Of a stretch of 64,000 bases of DNA, positions 9,989-19,165 are shown in pieces. Positions within the stretch are counted from its first letter, which is position 1, and each line of letters starts with the position of its first letter. The stretch is taken from NCBI RefSeq assembly GCF_026278245.1, contig NZ_CP111079.1:312501-376500 (forward strand), given 5' to 3'. The notes under the pieces are model-generated. The model did no database searches, had not been told where the DNA came from, and saw nothing but the letters and a program-made list of their open reading frames with translations. The translations under genes and the position numbers were made by a program. The stretch comes from Pontibacter kalidii. Its GTDB lineage: Bacteria > Bacteroidota > Bacteroidia > Cytophagales > Hymenobacteraceae.

Positions 9989-11344
9989 TCAGATCAGCTG
10001 CTCCACGCCGGTATAGTTAAACGGAGAGATTTTCTTCAGCTCCGCCTTCACCTCCTCGCTTACCTGCAGCGTGTCGATGAAGGTATGGATGCGCTCCTGA
10101 GTCATCTTTTCGTTTTTGCGGGTCAGCTCCTTCAGTGCCTCGTACGGCTGCGGGTAGCCTTGGCGGCGCAGCACTGTCTGGATGCCCTCCGCTACCACCG
10201 CCCAATTGTCCTCCAGGTGTGCGTGCAGGGCGGCCTCATTCAGCTCCAGTTTCCCAATCCCTTTCTCCAGGGATTTGAGGGCGATAAGCGCGTGCGCCAG
10301 CGGCACTCCCACGTTACGAAGAACCGTAGAGTCCGTGAGATCGCGTTGCAGGCGGGAGATAGGCAGCTTGGCAGACAAGTGCTCCAGCAGCGCATTGGCG
10401 ATGCCCAGGTTGCCCTCAGCATTTTCAAAGTCGATCGGGTTAACCTTGTGTGGCATGGCAGAGGAACCCACCTCACCGGCCTTTATCTTCTGCTTAAAAT
10501 AACCCATCGACACGTATTGCCATACGTCGCGGGAGAAGTCCAGCAGGATCGTGTTCAGGCGCTTCAGCCCGTCGAAGTACGCGGCCAGGTTGTCGTAGTG
10601 CTCAATCTGCGTGGTGTACTGGCTGCGGGTCAGGCCCAGCTGCTCCTGCACGAAGCGGTTGCCGAACTCAGGCCAGTTTATACCTGGATACGCCACATGG
10701 TGGGCGTTAAAGTTGCCGGTAGCACCGCCGAACTTGGCCGAGAAAGGCACCTGGGCCAGCAGGTCCAGCTGACGCTGCAGGCGCTCGGCAAACACCATGA
10801 TCTCCTTGCCCAAACGGGTAGGGGAGGCCGGCTGGCCGTGCGTGTGCGCCAGCATCGGCACGTCTTTCCACTCATGCGCCAGTCCCTGCAGGGTTTGCAG
10901 TATACTTTGGTAGGTTGGCAGCAGCACGCGCTCATGCGCCTCGCGCAGCGAGAGCGGAATAGCCGTATTGTTTACGTCCTGGGAGGTGAGCCCGAAGTGG
11001 ATGAACTCCTTATGCTCGCCCAGGCCCAGCTGGTCAAATTTCTCTTTCAGAAAATATTCTACCGCCTTTACATCATGATTGGTGGTTTTCTCCGTTTCCT
11101 TGATGGTCAGGGCCTCCTGCTCCGTAAAATTCCCGTAAATGGCGCGCAGCTCCGGAAACAGGCTTGCGTTAACATCCTGCAATTGTGGCAGCGGCAGCTC
11201 GCAGAGCGCGATAAAGTACTCTACCTCCACCAGCACACGGTAGCGGATCAGGCCAAACTCCGAGAAAAAAGGGGCAAGGTCGCTGGTGTGGCGGCGGTAA
11301 CGGCCATCTACCGGCGAAATAGCGGTAAGTGTTGTCAGGTTCAT
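9989..11344 (-). CDS. purB: adenylosuccinate lyase
   Basis: A 451-residue enzyme of the E. coli-type PurB branch, starting MNLTTLTAISPVDGRYRR. It splits SAICAR to AICAR and adenylosuccinate to AMP in purine synthesis. The fumarase-superfamily signature GSSAMPHKVNPIDFENAEGN, with the mobile catalytic loop, is intact, as are TSQDVNNTA and HTHGQPASPT. Length is normal. A TTG/TATCTTTG promoter sits just upstream on the same strand. It is monocistronic by position. Confidence 0.97.
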   Translation of the reverse strand: MNLTTLTAISPVDGRYRRHTSDLAPFFSEFGLIRYRVLVEVEYFIALCELPLPQLQDVNASLFPELRAIYGNFTEQEALTIKETEKTTNHDVKAVEYFLKEKFDQLGLGEHKEFIHFGLTSQDVNNTAIPLSLREAHERVLLPTYQSILQTLQGLAHEWKDVPMLAHTHGQPASPTRLGKEIMVFAERLQRQLDLLAQVPFSAKFGGATGNFNAHHVAYPGINWPEFGNRFVQEQLGLTRSQYTTQIEHYDNLAAYFDGLKRLNTILLDFSRDVWQYVSMGYFKQKIKAGEVGSSAMPHKVNPIDFENAEGNLGIANALLEHLSAKLPISRLQRDLTDSTVLRNVGVPLAHALIALKSLEKGIGKLELNEAALHAHLEDNWAVVAEGIQTVLRRQGYPQPYEALKELTRKNEKMTQERIHTFIDTLQVSEEVKAELKKISPFNYTGVEQLI

Positions 11345-11369
11345 GGTTTGGGGATGTGATTCTCCTCTT

Positions 11370-11401
11370 CAAAGATACACACCTTTGCCACACAAAGCCA
11401 A
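11370..11401 (-). promoter_or_regulatory. putative purB promoter (TTG - 21 bp - TATCTTTG)
   Basis: On the minus strand TATCTTTG (11377-11370) matches the Bacteroidetes -7 box TAnnTTTG. A TTG lies 21 bp upstream (11401-11399), near the -33 position. This would give a short leader before the purB ATG at 11344. The rest of the 353-bp divergent gap 11345-11697 shows several TATACTT copies and no gene. Confidence 0.5.
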
Positions 11402-11697
11402 TTCTGTGGCGCCCGTTTATACTTTATACTTTGTGCGGGGGGCGCCGGCCGCACAGAAAGTAGACGCAACTTATTGAATCTGAACAGGGTTAAGGTGTTG
11501 TGCGTCAATATTTTTTGGCACTAAGCTTGTGGATAGGGGCGTGGCTGGTATATCCTAACGGGGCCGCAGCCGTAAGAAGTGGTAAAAATAGGTATATAGG
11601 CTAATTCATGAGTGACTATATAGAGAAAAGTGCCTATTACCTGACGCCACTTTTTTTGATACAGATTCTTATTACTTAATTCGCATCGGACTATACT

Positions 11698-13695
11698 TTG
11701 GACCATCGTTTGAAAAATAAAGTTATCATGTGGGTTGGCGGTGTGCTGGCCTTCCTTGTGCTCCTGTTTGCGCTGCTTTTTGCCTTCCGGAGTAAAATGC
11801 TGAGCTATACGGTGGAGCGCGTTATCGCGAAAGTAGAGAGCCGCTACCCTGTAGACCTCAACATCGGCAATGCAGCTTTTGTCAATTGGAATGCCGTGGT
11901 GCTCAGCGATATCACGCTGGTGCCGCACGGCCTTGACACCCTCTTTACCACCGACAGTGTGCACGCCACCGTGGGCTTCCGCTCCCTGTTTAAGGGCCGT
12001 GTCGTGTTCAGGCGCCTGGAGGTGAACGACAGCTACCTGACCGCCGTCAAAAAGGGCGACGTGACAAACTTCGATTTCCTGCTGAAAAAGGATGAGAAGG
12101 CCCCGGAGCAGCCCAAGGATACCACGGAGGCAGGCCGCAACTACGGCCAGCTGCTCAACCGCCTCCTCGAGACCGCCTTCGACAACGTGCCCGACCAGGT
12201 GGATTTCAAGAACTTGAACGCCTCGTATACTTCCACTAGCCGCACGATTGACGTGCGGATGCCCTACCTGCTGATAAACGACGGTAAAATTGACTCGGAG
12301 GTGTATGTGCGCACCGATTCGCTGGTGAACAACCTGCATGTAAAGGGCACCATCGACGCGCGCGACTATAATATCTCGGCCAGCCTCTATACAGCCGATA
12401 CGGCAGGTATCCGCCTGCCTTATGTGCAGCAGAAATTTGATGCCATGGTGGCCTTTGATACGCTGCACGTGAGCCTGAAGGATAAAAAGTACCGCAACGA
12501 CGTGCTCACCGTGAGCGGCTCGGCCATGGTAAACAACCTCATGCTGAACCATCCGAAGTTGGCCGATGAGGACATACAAGTGGTGGAGGGCGCCGTAAAT
12601 TATGTGCTAAAGCTTGGCCAGAACCTCTTTGTGGTGGACAGCCTGACGGAGGTGCGCGTTAACAAGGCCCGCGCTAACATATACGCCTCCTATCAAAACA
12701 AAACCTCCAAAATATTTGACCTCAAGGTGAAGACGGAGAAAGTGCCGGGCAACGATTTCTTCAGCTCCCTGCCGCCCGGCCTGTTCGAGAACCTGGAGGG
12801 GATAAAAACCCAGGGCTGGCTACAGTACGACCTTAATTTCCACCTGAACATGGACAGCGTGGAGCAGGTGGTGTTCGACTCCGACCTGGATGCCTCCGAA
12901 GACTTCAAGATTGTGGAGTGGGGCAAGACGAACATAGAGAAGATAAACAGCTCGTTCACGCATACCATGTATGAGTATGGCAAGCCGATCCGTACGTTTA
13001 CCGTGGGGCCCGCCAATCCGTTTTATGCGCCGATACATACGATATCGCCTTACCTGCGCAATGCCATTCTTTCTGCCGAGGATGCGGGCTTCTACAGCCA
13101 CAACGGTTTCCATGAGGAAGCGTTCCGGCAGGCTATCATCAAGAACCTGGAGGAGGGCGATTTTGCCCGTGGCGGCAGTACCATCTCCATGCAGCTAGTG
13201 AAGAACGTGTTCCTGACGCGTCAGAAAACCATCACCCGCAAGGTGGAGGAGGCCATAATCGTGTGGCTGATCGAGAACCTGGACCTGGTGTCGAAGAACC
13301 GCCTGTTTGAAGTATACCTCAACATTATTGAGTGGGGGCCGGATGTGTACGGAGCTAAGGATGCCTCGCGCTTTTACTTCGGCAAGCAACCGTCGGAACT
13401 GAATCTAGCGGAGGCTATCTTTCTGACCAGCATCATCCCGAGCCCGAAACGCTACCGCGCCTCCTTTGATAACCAGGGCAACCTGCGTAGCTGGAAATCG
13501 GGGTATTACCGTATGCTTGGGGGGATCATGCGCCGCCGTGGCCTGATATCGCAGGAGGAATACGAGAACCTGTACCCGAACGTGCACCTCTATGGTCGTG
13601 CCCGCGACCTGATCGTAACCGCGCCGGACACGACCATGATAGAGGAGGACACAAACCAGTTTGAGCTGGAGACCATTGATATGCTCGATTTTTAA
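11698..13695 (+). CDS. peptidoglycan glycosyltransferase (GT51) with N-terminal AsmA-like region
   Basis: A 665-residue protein with one N-terminal membrane anchor, a long periplasmic beta-rich region resembling AsmA-type repeats (to about residue 430), and a GT51 domain at about 435-620. GT51 motifs are present: AILSAEDAGFYSHNGF with catalytic Glu near 461, ARGGSTISMQLVKN, and VYLNIIEWGPDVYGA. There is no transpeptidase domain, so it would polymerise glycan strands from lipid II at the outer face of the inner membrane. The start is uncertain: no early ATG exists, TTG at 11698 or 11710 keeps the basic residues before the anchor, and ATG at 11728 removes them. Confidence 0.85.
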   Translation: MDHRLKNKVIMWVGGVLAFLVLLFALLFAFRSKMLSYTVERVIAKVESRYPVDLNIGNAAFVNWNAVVLSDITLVPHGLDTLFTTDSVHATVGFRSLFKGRVVFRRLEVNDSYLTAVKKGDVTNFDFLLKKDEKAPEQPKDTTEAGRNYGQLLNRLLETAFDNVPDQVDFKNLNASYTSTSRTIDVRMPYLLINDGKIDSEVYVRTDSLVNNLHVKGTIDARDYNISASLYTADTAGIRLPYVQQKFDAMVAFDTLHVSLKDKKYRNDVLTVSGSAMVNNLMLNHPKLADEDIQVVEGAVNYVLKLGQNLFVVDSLTEVRVNKARANIYASYQNKTSKIFDLKVKTEKVPGNDFFSSLPPGLFENLEGIKTQGWLQYDLNFHLNMDSVEQVVFDSDLDASEDFKIVEWGKTNIEKINSSFTHTMYEYGKPIRTFTVGPANPFYAPIHTISPYLRNAILSAEDAGFYSHNGFHEEAFRQAIIKNLEEGDFARGGSTISMQLVKNVFLTRQKTITRKVEEAIIVWLIENLDLVSKNRLFEVYLNIIEWGPDVYGAKDASRFYFGKQPSELNLAEAIFLTSIIPSPKRYRASFDNQGNLRSWKSGYYRMLGGIMRRRGLISQEEYENLYPNVHLYGRARDLIVTAPDTTMIEEDTNQFELETIDMLDF

Positions 13696-13710
13696 GGATC
13701 TGAAGTATAA

Positions 13711-13745
13711 AACAGCCCCTGCAGCTTCGGTTGCAGGGGCTGTTT
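13711..13745 (+). terminator. intrinsic terminator after the GT51 gene
   Basis: A long stem AACAGCCCCTGCA/TGCAGGGGCTGTT with a TTCGG-type loop and following T residues, 15 bp after the stop. Confidence 0.85.
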
Positions 13746-13781
13746 GCTTTTATAAAGTATAGATTGCGTATACTTGCGCTG

Positions 13782-14819
13782 ATGAAAAAAGTACAGAACG
13801 CGGAGCAAGAACCTATCGGCCTGATTCCGAGAGCCAGTGCCATGGCCGCACGTGTGGGGCTGGATTGGTTTCTGCTGGCGCTGCTAGGCATGATTGTGCT
13901 GGCCTACCTGTGGCCGGAACTGGGCGTGGACCGGGAGCCGCTCTCGCTGGGCGATGTGGCCAACTATGGCGTGTCGCTGATCTTCTTTTTCTACGGCCTG
14001 CGCCTGAGCCCCGAGAAACTGAAAGTAGGCCTGAGCAACTGGAAACTGCATGTGGTGGTGCAGCTGAGCACATTTATACTTTTCCCGCTGCTGATTCTGC
14101 CCCTTTATACTTTGTTCAGGGACACACCGCAGGAGCTGTTGTGGCTGGGGGTATTTTACCTGGCGGCGCTACCCTCCACGGTGTCCTCGTCAGTGGTGAT
14201 GGTGTCGATAGCGGGTGGCAACATCCCCGGGGCGATTTTCAACGCCAGCATTTCCAGTTTGATGGGCATTTTCATCACGCCGCTCTGGATGGGCCTGTTC
14301 CTGACCACAAGTGCAGAAGGGTTTGACATGGGCAGCGTGATGGGCAAGCTGGTGCTGCAGGTGCTGCTGCCGGTGGTGCTGGGTATACTTTTGCACCGCT
14401 ACTGGGGCGCATTTGCCGAGCGCAACAAAGGCCGTCTCCGGGTGTTCGACCAGATCATTATTCTGCTCATCGTGTTCACCTCTTTCGCAGAGTCGTTTGC
14501 GCGCAAAATGTTCAGCGGCTACAGCGTTACCGATATACTTATACTTGGCGCTGCCATGATCGGGTTGTTCTTCCTGGTGTACGGCATCATCTATGGCATA
14601 ACCAAAGCGCTGGGCTTTAACCGCGAAAACCAGCTGACGGCCATCTTCTGCGGCTCTAAAAAATCGCTGGTGCACGGCACGGTGATGTCGAAGGTGCTGT
14701 TCCCCGGAGGCAATATGGTCGGCATTATCCTGCTGCCCATCATGATTTACCACGCCCTGCAGCTGCTGGCCTCGAGTATCATTGCGCAGGCGGAGGCGCG
14801 CAGGAAGGTTGTGGAGTAG
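13782..14819 (+). CDS. SBF-like / bile acid:sodium symporter family transporter
   Basis: A membrane protein of about 345 residues with roughly ten hydrophobic segments, of the SBF-like family (YfeH/RCH1-type). Features include FFFYGLRLSPEKLKVGLSNWKLH after the second segment, PSTVSSSVVMVSIAGGNIPGAIFNASISSLMG in the middle, broken into the family's substrate-cavity helices, and GSKKSLVHGTVMSKVLFPGG near the end. The ATG at 13782 is chosen because upstream in-frame codons fall inside the terminator. The substrate is unknown; an organic anion or sodium-coupled solute is typical. Confidence 0.85.
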   Translation: MKKVQNAEQEPIGLIPRASAMAARVGLDWFLLALLGMIVLAYLWPELGVDREPLSLGDVANYGVSLIFFFYGLRLSPEKLKVGLSNWKLHVVVQLSTFILFPLLILPLYTLFRDTPQELLWLGVFYLAALPSTVSSSVVMVSIAGGNIPGAIFNASISSLMGIFITPLWMGLFLTTSAEGFDMGSVMGKLVLQVLLPVVLGILLHRYWGAFAERNKGRLRVFDQIIILLIVFTSFAESFARKMFSGYSVTDILILGAAMIGLFFLVYGIIYGITKALGFNRENQLTAIFCGSKKSLVHGTVMSKVLFPGGNMVGIILLPIMIYHALQLLASSIIAQAEARRKVVE

Positions 14820-14844
14820 CTCTTAGAAGGATACTGAGGATGTG

Positions 14845-15225
14845 TCCAACCGCCCCTGCCCCTCAGACTGCGCTCGCTACCTTCGAACTCGCGTTCTCGG
14901 TAGTCCAAGGAGGGGAGCTCTGTTCATGCTCCGTTAGCTCTAGCTATCGAATCTGATCCCAGTCTTTGCGATGAGCGCCTTGTAGATTTCCGGTGCCCGT
15001 GAGGGCATTGCGACGTCAGGAGCAAAGGAAATGTACAAGGCGCGATGCGGGAAAGAGTTTACCCCGAAGGATTTCGGGGAGCCCTCCCGGGCTGGAGGGA
15101 GCCAAAGCCAGAAATGCAACGGTAGCTTTGTAAGACCGAGGATCAGCGGAAGCTAGAAAGTATAACTTGTGTCAAGTTGCAGGAGGCAGCGGCTAGGGAA
15201 GTATAAGCCAGCAAGTATAAGCAAG
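14845..15225 (-). repeat. dispersed intergenic repeat, copy A
   Basis: This gene-free stretch is the reverse complement of segments at 45175-45545 and 52370-52690. Shared blocks include GTCCAAGGAGGGGAGCTC, CTGATCCCAGTCTTT, GAGCGCCT, TTTCCGGTGC, AGCCAAAGCCAGAAATG and AGCTAGAAAG. Most of the 700-bp gap 14820-15520 is made of this repeat plus the hairpin cluster that follows. No coding frame is supported. Confidence 0.8.
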
Positions 15226-15240
15226 GCATAAAGTATGGCT

Positions 15241-15392
15241 CGCGCGGATTACAAATCCGCGACTATTATACTTCCGGATTGCAAATCCGAAAGAGCGGAA
15301 GTATGGCTAAAGTATAAATATGGCTTTTCATGTCAGCTGGGTTGCAAAGCCGACGCCATGGATGGATACAAGTCTGAAGACTTGCACCATGG
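15241..15392. repeat. cluster of four short hairpin repeats
   Basis: Four short palindromes sit in a row: CGCGGATT-ACA-AATCCGCG (15243-15261), CGGATT-GCA-AATCCG (15275-15289), an imperfect GGGTTGCAAAGCC (near 15340-15352) and CAAGTC-TGAA-GACTTG (15369-15384). Several AAGTATA copies lie between and around them. The pattern is not a CRISPR array because units differ and spacing is irregular. Confidence 0.7.
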
Positions 15393-15520
15393 AAAAAGGC
15401 AAGTATACAAGTATAGCTGAAGTATAACTCGAAGGGAAAAGTATAATGCAAGTATAAAAAGCAAAACACCCACCTGCTACAAGAGCAAGCGGGCGCTTCA
15501 CAAGTATAGAAATCGCGTTT

Positions 15521-15847
15521 TTAAGCCATTTGTTTCTGCTTCTGTGCCTCTACAGCAGCTTCTTCTTTATCTAAAAGCTTCCTGTCAAGTATAAAGGGGC
15601 CGAAGGGCAGGAGGGAGGCGATAAAGCCAGCCGCCACTTTTTTAAATCCCCAGTTGTGTGCCAGCGTTACCTGCAGCAGGGCCAGCATGTAGAGCACGAA
15701 CAGCAGGCCGTGGGCCCAACCAACGTACTTTACAAACAGGGGCATGTCGAACATATACTTTAAGGGCATAGCGATACCCAACAAAATAAGGTAAGACAAA
15801 CCTTCGTAAATGCCCACCGTGCGGAGGCGCGAAATTGGAGTTTTCAT
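15521..15847 (-). CDS. DUF3817 family small membrane protein
   Basis: A protein of about 108 residues with three membrane segments. The pattern LRTVGIYEGLSYLILLGIAM, then VKYVGWAHGLLFVLYML, then GFIASLLPFGPFILDRKLL is that of DUF3817. A short charged tail rich in Lys and Gln follows. The ATG at 15847 is chosen over upstream in-frame codons because the family begins near this point. Function unknown. Confidence 0.85.
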   Translation of the reverse strand: MKTPISRLRTVGIYEGLSYLILLGIAMPLKYMFDMPLFVKYVGWAHGLLFVLYMLALLQVTLAHNWGFKKVAAGFIASLLPFGPFILDRKLLDKEEAAVEAQKQKQMA

Positions 15848-15970
15848 GAGAGCTGATTTCTTTGGTAAATGTTGCTGCCTTGCAACAAGACAAAGGTACA
15901 AAACGTGCCCTACATGGTTCCCGAAATTCGACAGAAGTATACTTCAGGCTGTTACTCTACACTAAAAAGG

Positions 15971-17089
15971 CTATTGCTGCTCTACCGGTTTAGCAACAAC
16001 CGGCGCGGCAAATACTTCGTTTTGGATACCAAGGGAAAAGCCGTGAATGCTGTCGAAAATCGCCTTTACAAAATCTTCATCCAGGCCTATCTCACCAGCG
16101 ACCTTCAGCCTGTTTTCCAGTATCTCCTTCCAGCGTGCTGATTGGTAAATATCGAGCGCGTTAGCGCGTTTATACTCACCGATCCGCTTCGACACATCCG
16201 CGCGCAGGAACAGCATGTTTAATAATTCATGGTCCAGTTTGTCGATGAGGCTGCGTAGGTCCTGTAGCTGCTCTGGCTGCGCCACCCGCTCGCTCTCCAG
16301 GTCCAGCACCGTGAGCAGCTTATCGAGTCCGGCCGGTGTTACCTGCTGCGAGGCATCGCTCAGGGCCACATCCGGGTTAATGTGCGTTTCGATCATCAGG
16401 CCATCGGCACCTAAATGCAGGGCCTGCTGGCTTACAGTCTCCAGCAAGTCACGGCGGCCGGCAATATGACTCGGGTCGCAGAGCAGCGGAATGCCAGGGG
16501 CCAGGGTACGGATTTCCTGTATGGTTTGCCACTTGGGGTGGTTGCGGTAAGGTTTGCTGTTAGGCGTAGAGAAGCCGCGGTGAATCAGCCCCAGGTCGGT
16601 GATGCCGGCACGGTTCAGGCGCTCCAGCGCGCCCAGCCACAGCTGAATATCCGGATTTACTGGGTTTTTCACCATCACCGGAATGTCCACGCCCTGCAGC
16701 GCATCGGCGAGCTCCTGCACCGAGAAAGGGTTTACGGTTGTGCGAGCACCCACCCAAAGTATATCCACGCCATACTTCAGCGCCTCTTCCACGTGCTGGG
16801 TATTAGCTACCTCCACGGCTGTTTGCAGCCCTGTTTCCTGCTTCACCGTCTGCAGCCACTCCAGCCCCACCTTGCCTACTCCCTCGAATTGTCCCGGGCG
16901 GGTACGGGGCTTCCAGATGCCTGCCCTGAAGATAGAAACGCGGTGGTCTTTCTTCAGCTCGCGTGCCGTCTGCAGCATTTGTTCTTCCGATTCGGCACTG
17001 CAGGGGCCGGCGATAACGGTTGGGAGGGGGCCACCATTCAAGATTTTTGTGGTAGCTACTGTGTTGAGGTTAGATGTGTTGGTACTCAT
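15971..17089 (-). CDS. bifunctional DAHP synthase / chorismate mutase (intact copy)
   Basis: A 372-residue fusion. Residues 20-260 are a type I-beta DAHP synthase (PEP + erythrose-4-phosphate to DAHP, first shikimate step): metal Cys30 in AGPCSAESEE, RAGIWKPRTRPG, GARTTVNPF, K141 in VKNPVNPD, HRGF at 170-173, DPSH near 205-208, Glu in MIETHINP, D245. Residues 275-355 are an AroQ-type chorismate mutase (LRSLIDKLDHELL, R in FLRADVSKRIGEYK, ARW). It is the last gene of the cluster, four bases after the aminotransferase. Its paralogue at 19374-20480 has lost several of these residues. Confidence 0.95.
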   Translation of the reverse strand: MSTNTSNLNTVATTKILNGGPLPTVIAGPCSAESEEQMLQTARELKKDHRVSIFRAGIWKPRTRPGQFEGVGKVGLEWLQTVKQETGLQTAVEVANTQHVEEALKYGVDILWVGARTTVNPFSVQELADALQGVDIPVMVKNPVNPDIQLWLGALERLNRAGITDLGLIHRGFSTPNSKPYRNHPKWQTIQEIRTLAPGIPLLCDPSHIAGRRDLLETVSQQALHLGADGLMIETHINPDVALSDASQQVTPAGLDKLLTVLDLESERVAQPEQLQDLRSLIDKLDHELLNMLFLRADVSKRIGEYKRANALDIYQSARWKEILENRLKVAGEIGLDEDFVKAIFDSIHGFSLGIQNEVFAAPVVAKPVEQQ

Positions 17090-17092
17090 GAT

Positions 17093-18274
17093 TTATAATT
17101 GATTTAAAATTTCTGTTGATGATGTTATTCTGTTGATGGCTTCTTTGAGCTGATCAGCGGGAGCGCAGAGGGAAACCCGCAGGTAGCGCTCGCCCTGGCT
17201 GCCGAATATTTTGCCGGGCGTCAGGAAAATGCCCTGCTCATAGAGGAGCTGGTTTAGGTATACTTCTACATCGGCTACCTCCTCGGGCACGCGTGCCCAC
17301 ACAAACATGCCTACCTGGCCTGGCGTGTAGGTGCAGCCGAGCTGATCGAGGAGGAGGTGCGCCAGCTGCTGCCGTTGGGCATACACGGCGTTGCGCTCCG
17401 CGTGCCAGCTTTGGCTGTTATGGAGGGCGGTAATGGCGGCCTCCTGCACCGGCAGCAGCTGCCCTGAGTCGAGATTGCTCTTCACGGCAAGTATGGCCGA
17501 CAGGTACTCCTGTTTCCCCAGCACCATGCCTACGCGCCAGCCCGCCATGTTATGCGATTTGCTGAGCGAGTTCAGTTCCAGGCAGTTTTCTTTGGCGCCG
17601 GCTACACGTAGCAGGCTCAGCGGCGATTGCTCGTGCAGCACCAGGCTGTAGGGGTTGTCGTTGATGAGCAACAGGCCGTGCTGCTGCGCAAAGGCCACCA
17701 GCCACTCCAATGTATGCATGGCGGCGGGAGTGCCTGTTGGCATGTGCGGGTAATTGACCCACATCAGCTTAAAGCCGCCCTGCGCCACCAGCTGCTCCAG
17801 TTCCTTTGGCTGCGGAAGCCAGCCGCTTGCCTCTTCCAACGTATAGCTCACAATCTCCGCGCCGGCCAGGCGTGCCGCCGCGGCATAGGCCGGGTAGCCG
17901 GGGTTGGGCACCAGTACCTTGTCGCCGGGATTCAGGAAGGCCATGGATATATGGAAAATGCCTTCCTTAGAGCCCGCCAGCGGCAGTACCTCCTGCTCCT
18001 GCAGCTCCACGTGGTACAGCTGCTGGTACCAGGCTTGCATGGCCTGACGTAGCTTAGCCGTGCCGTTGTAGGGCTGGTAACCGTGGCTCGTGGCCTGCTG
18101 CGCCGACTGCGCGAGCGCCGCTATGGTAGCCTCGGAGGGAGGCAGGTCGGGGCTGCCGATGCCGAGGTTGATGATGCGTTTGCCCTGCGCCTGCAGTGCC
18201 CGCACCTCCGCCAGCTTTTGCGAGAAGTAATACTCCTGCACGTGCTGTAGCCTGTCTGCTTTAGGTATGATCAT
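17093..18274 (-). CDS. PLP-dependent class I/II aminotransferase, probably aromatic or prephenate-related
   Basis: A 393-residue fold-type I aminotransferase. The PLP lysine is K239 in SLSKSHNMAGWRVG; LGIGSPDLPPS at the N-terminus, NPGYPAY and NDNPYS are also typical. It resembles aspartate/LL-DAP-type enzymes. Placed between prephenate dehydratase and DAHP synthase/chorismate mutase, it probably makes Phe (or Tyr) from the keto acid; this is inferred from context. The gene is four bases from each neighbour, so it is in one operon with them. Confidence 0.9.
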   Translation of the reverse strand: MIIPKADRLQHVQEYYFSQKLAEVRALQAQGKRIINLGIGSPDLPPSEATIAALAQSAQQATSHGYQPYNGTAKLRQAMQAWYQQLYHVELQEQEVLPLAGSKEGIFHISMAFLNPGDKVLVPNPGYPAYAAAARLAGAEIVSYTLEEASGWLPQPKELEQLVAQGGFKLMWVNYPHMPTGTPAAMHTLEWLVAFAQQHGLLLINDNPYSLVLHEQSPLSLLRVAGAKENCLELNSLSKSHNMAGWRVGMVLGKQEYLSAILAVKSNLDSGQLLPVQEAAITALHNSQSWHAERNAVYAQRQQLAHLLLDQLGCTYTPGQVGMFVWARVPEEVADVEVYLNQLLYEQGIFLTPGKIFGSQGERYLRVSLCAPADQLKEAINRITSSTEILNQL

Positions 18275-18278
18275 CTTC

Positions 18279-19145
18279 TTAACGTATGGCTGCTGTCTCT
18301 TTTTCGGATGCTGAGGTTAGCGGACGCGCCGCCTTCTGCAGCAGCCCCAGCACCTGTAACTCTTCCACCAGCGGCCGTACCTGCGCGATGGCCTCCTGCA
18401 GCTGCTCCACATGCTCCGCCTCCAGCTCTGCCACCATGTCGCCTCTCTCCTCTGAAGAAGGGAGGTGCTGCAGGAGCGCCAGCTCTACCTGGTGCTTCTG
18501 CAATAGACTTAGCAGTAAAGTGAGAGTGGCGGTATGCAGCGGCTTGCGGAAGGTAAGTATGGCCTTGTTGGCAGTGGCCGGTATGGCAGGCTGCTCCCGC
18601 TGCAGCAGCAGGAAGCGGGTATGGTTATGAGCCGATTCGGCGATGCCAGCGGCCAGGATCTCCAGGCCGTAAAGCGCTGCGGCCGCTTTTCCGGCAATGG
18701 CGGCTGTGTGCTGCAGCTGCTGTTCCTGAATGAGCTTCGCACTGTCGGCGGTATCGTGGGTTTCCTGTGGGTGCAGGTGCGGGTGCTGCTGCAGAAAGCC
18801 GCTGCACTGTGCCAGCGCCACCGGGTGCGATAGCACCGTCTGTAGGCTGGCTATACTTTGCCCTGGCAGCGCCATCAGGTTTTGGTCAATGGGCATCCAA
18901 TGCTCTGCCGCTATGTGCAGCCCGTGCTCCTGCAGCAGCACGTAGTTGGGCAGCAGGCTTCCGGCCAGGGTATTCTCAATGGCCATCACGGCGATATCCA
19001 CCTCCGCCTGCTGCAGCGAAGCGCAAAGGCTGCGGAAGGTGGTGCAGGGCACCGTCTCCACGGATCTGCCGGCGAGCAGCTGCCTGGCAGCCGCATCGTG
19101 GAAGGAGGCGGGCCCACCCTGTATGGCAATTCTGGTTCTGTTCAT
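18279..19145 (-). CDS. pheA: prephenate dehydratase
   Basis: A 288-residue stand-alone prephenate dehydratase (prephenate to phenylpyruvate, Phe branch). Visible motifs are IQGGPASFHDAAA at the start, VMAIENTLAGSL (52-63), LSHPVALAQCSGFL, and the catalytic T176-R177-F178 in SAHNHTRFLLL. Residues about 190-270 take the place of the ACT regulatory domain, but the Phe-binding ESRP motif is missing (QHLPSSEERGD is found). Upstream lies a Phe/Tyr-codon leader with a terminator 21 bp before the start, so control by attenuation is likely. The fused mutase of E. coli PheA is absent. Confidence 0.92.
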   Translation of the reverse strand: MNRTRIAIQGGPASFHDAAARQLLAGRSVETVPCTTFRSLCASLQQAEVDIAVMAIENTLAGSLLPNYVLLQEHGLHIAAEHWMPIDQNLMALPGQSIASLQTVLSHPVALAQCSGFLQQHPHLHPQETHDTADSAKLIQEQQLQHTAAIAGKAAAALYGLEILAAGIAESAHNHTRFLLLQREQPAIPATANKAILTFRKPLHTATLTLLLSLLQKHQVELALLQHLPSSEERGDMVAELEAEHVEQLQEAIAQVRPLVEELQVLGLLQKAARPLTSASEKETAAIR

Positions 19146-19165
19146 GGTGTGGATGCTATGGGGTT

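Noticed and set aside
10085..11359. A 424-codon open frame on the plus strand
   Set aside because: It is antisense to purB; GC-rich codon bias leaves the opposite frame open, and the sequence has no recognisable domain.
8440..13790. TATACTTTG copies as promoter -7 boxes
   Set aside because: The Bacteroidetes box is TAnnTTTG; TATACTTTG has only one base between TA and TTTG, and most copies lie inside genes.
15241..15392. Possible CRISPR array
   Set aside because: Repeat units differ in sequence and length, there are no uniform spacers, and no cas genes are near.
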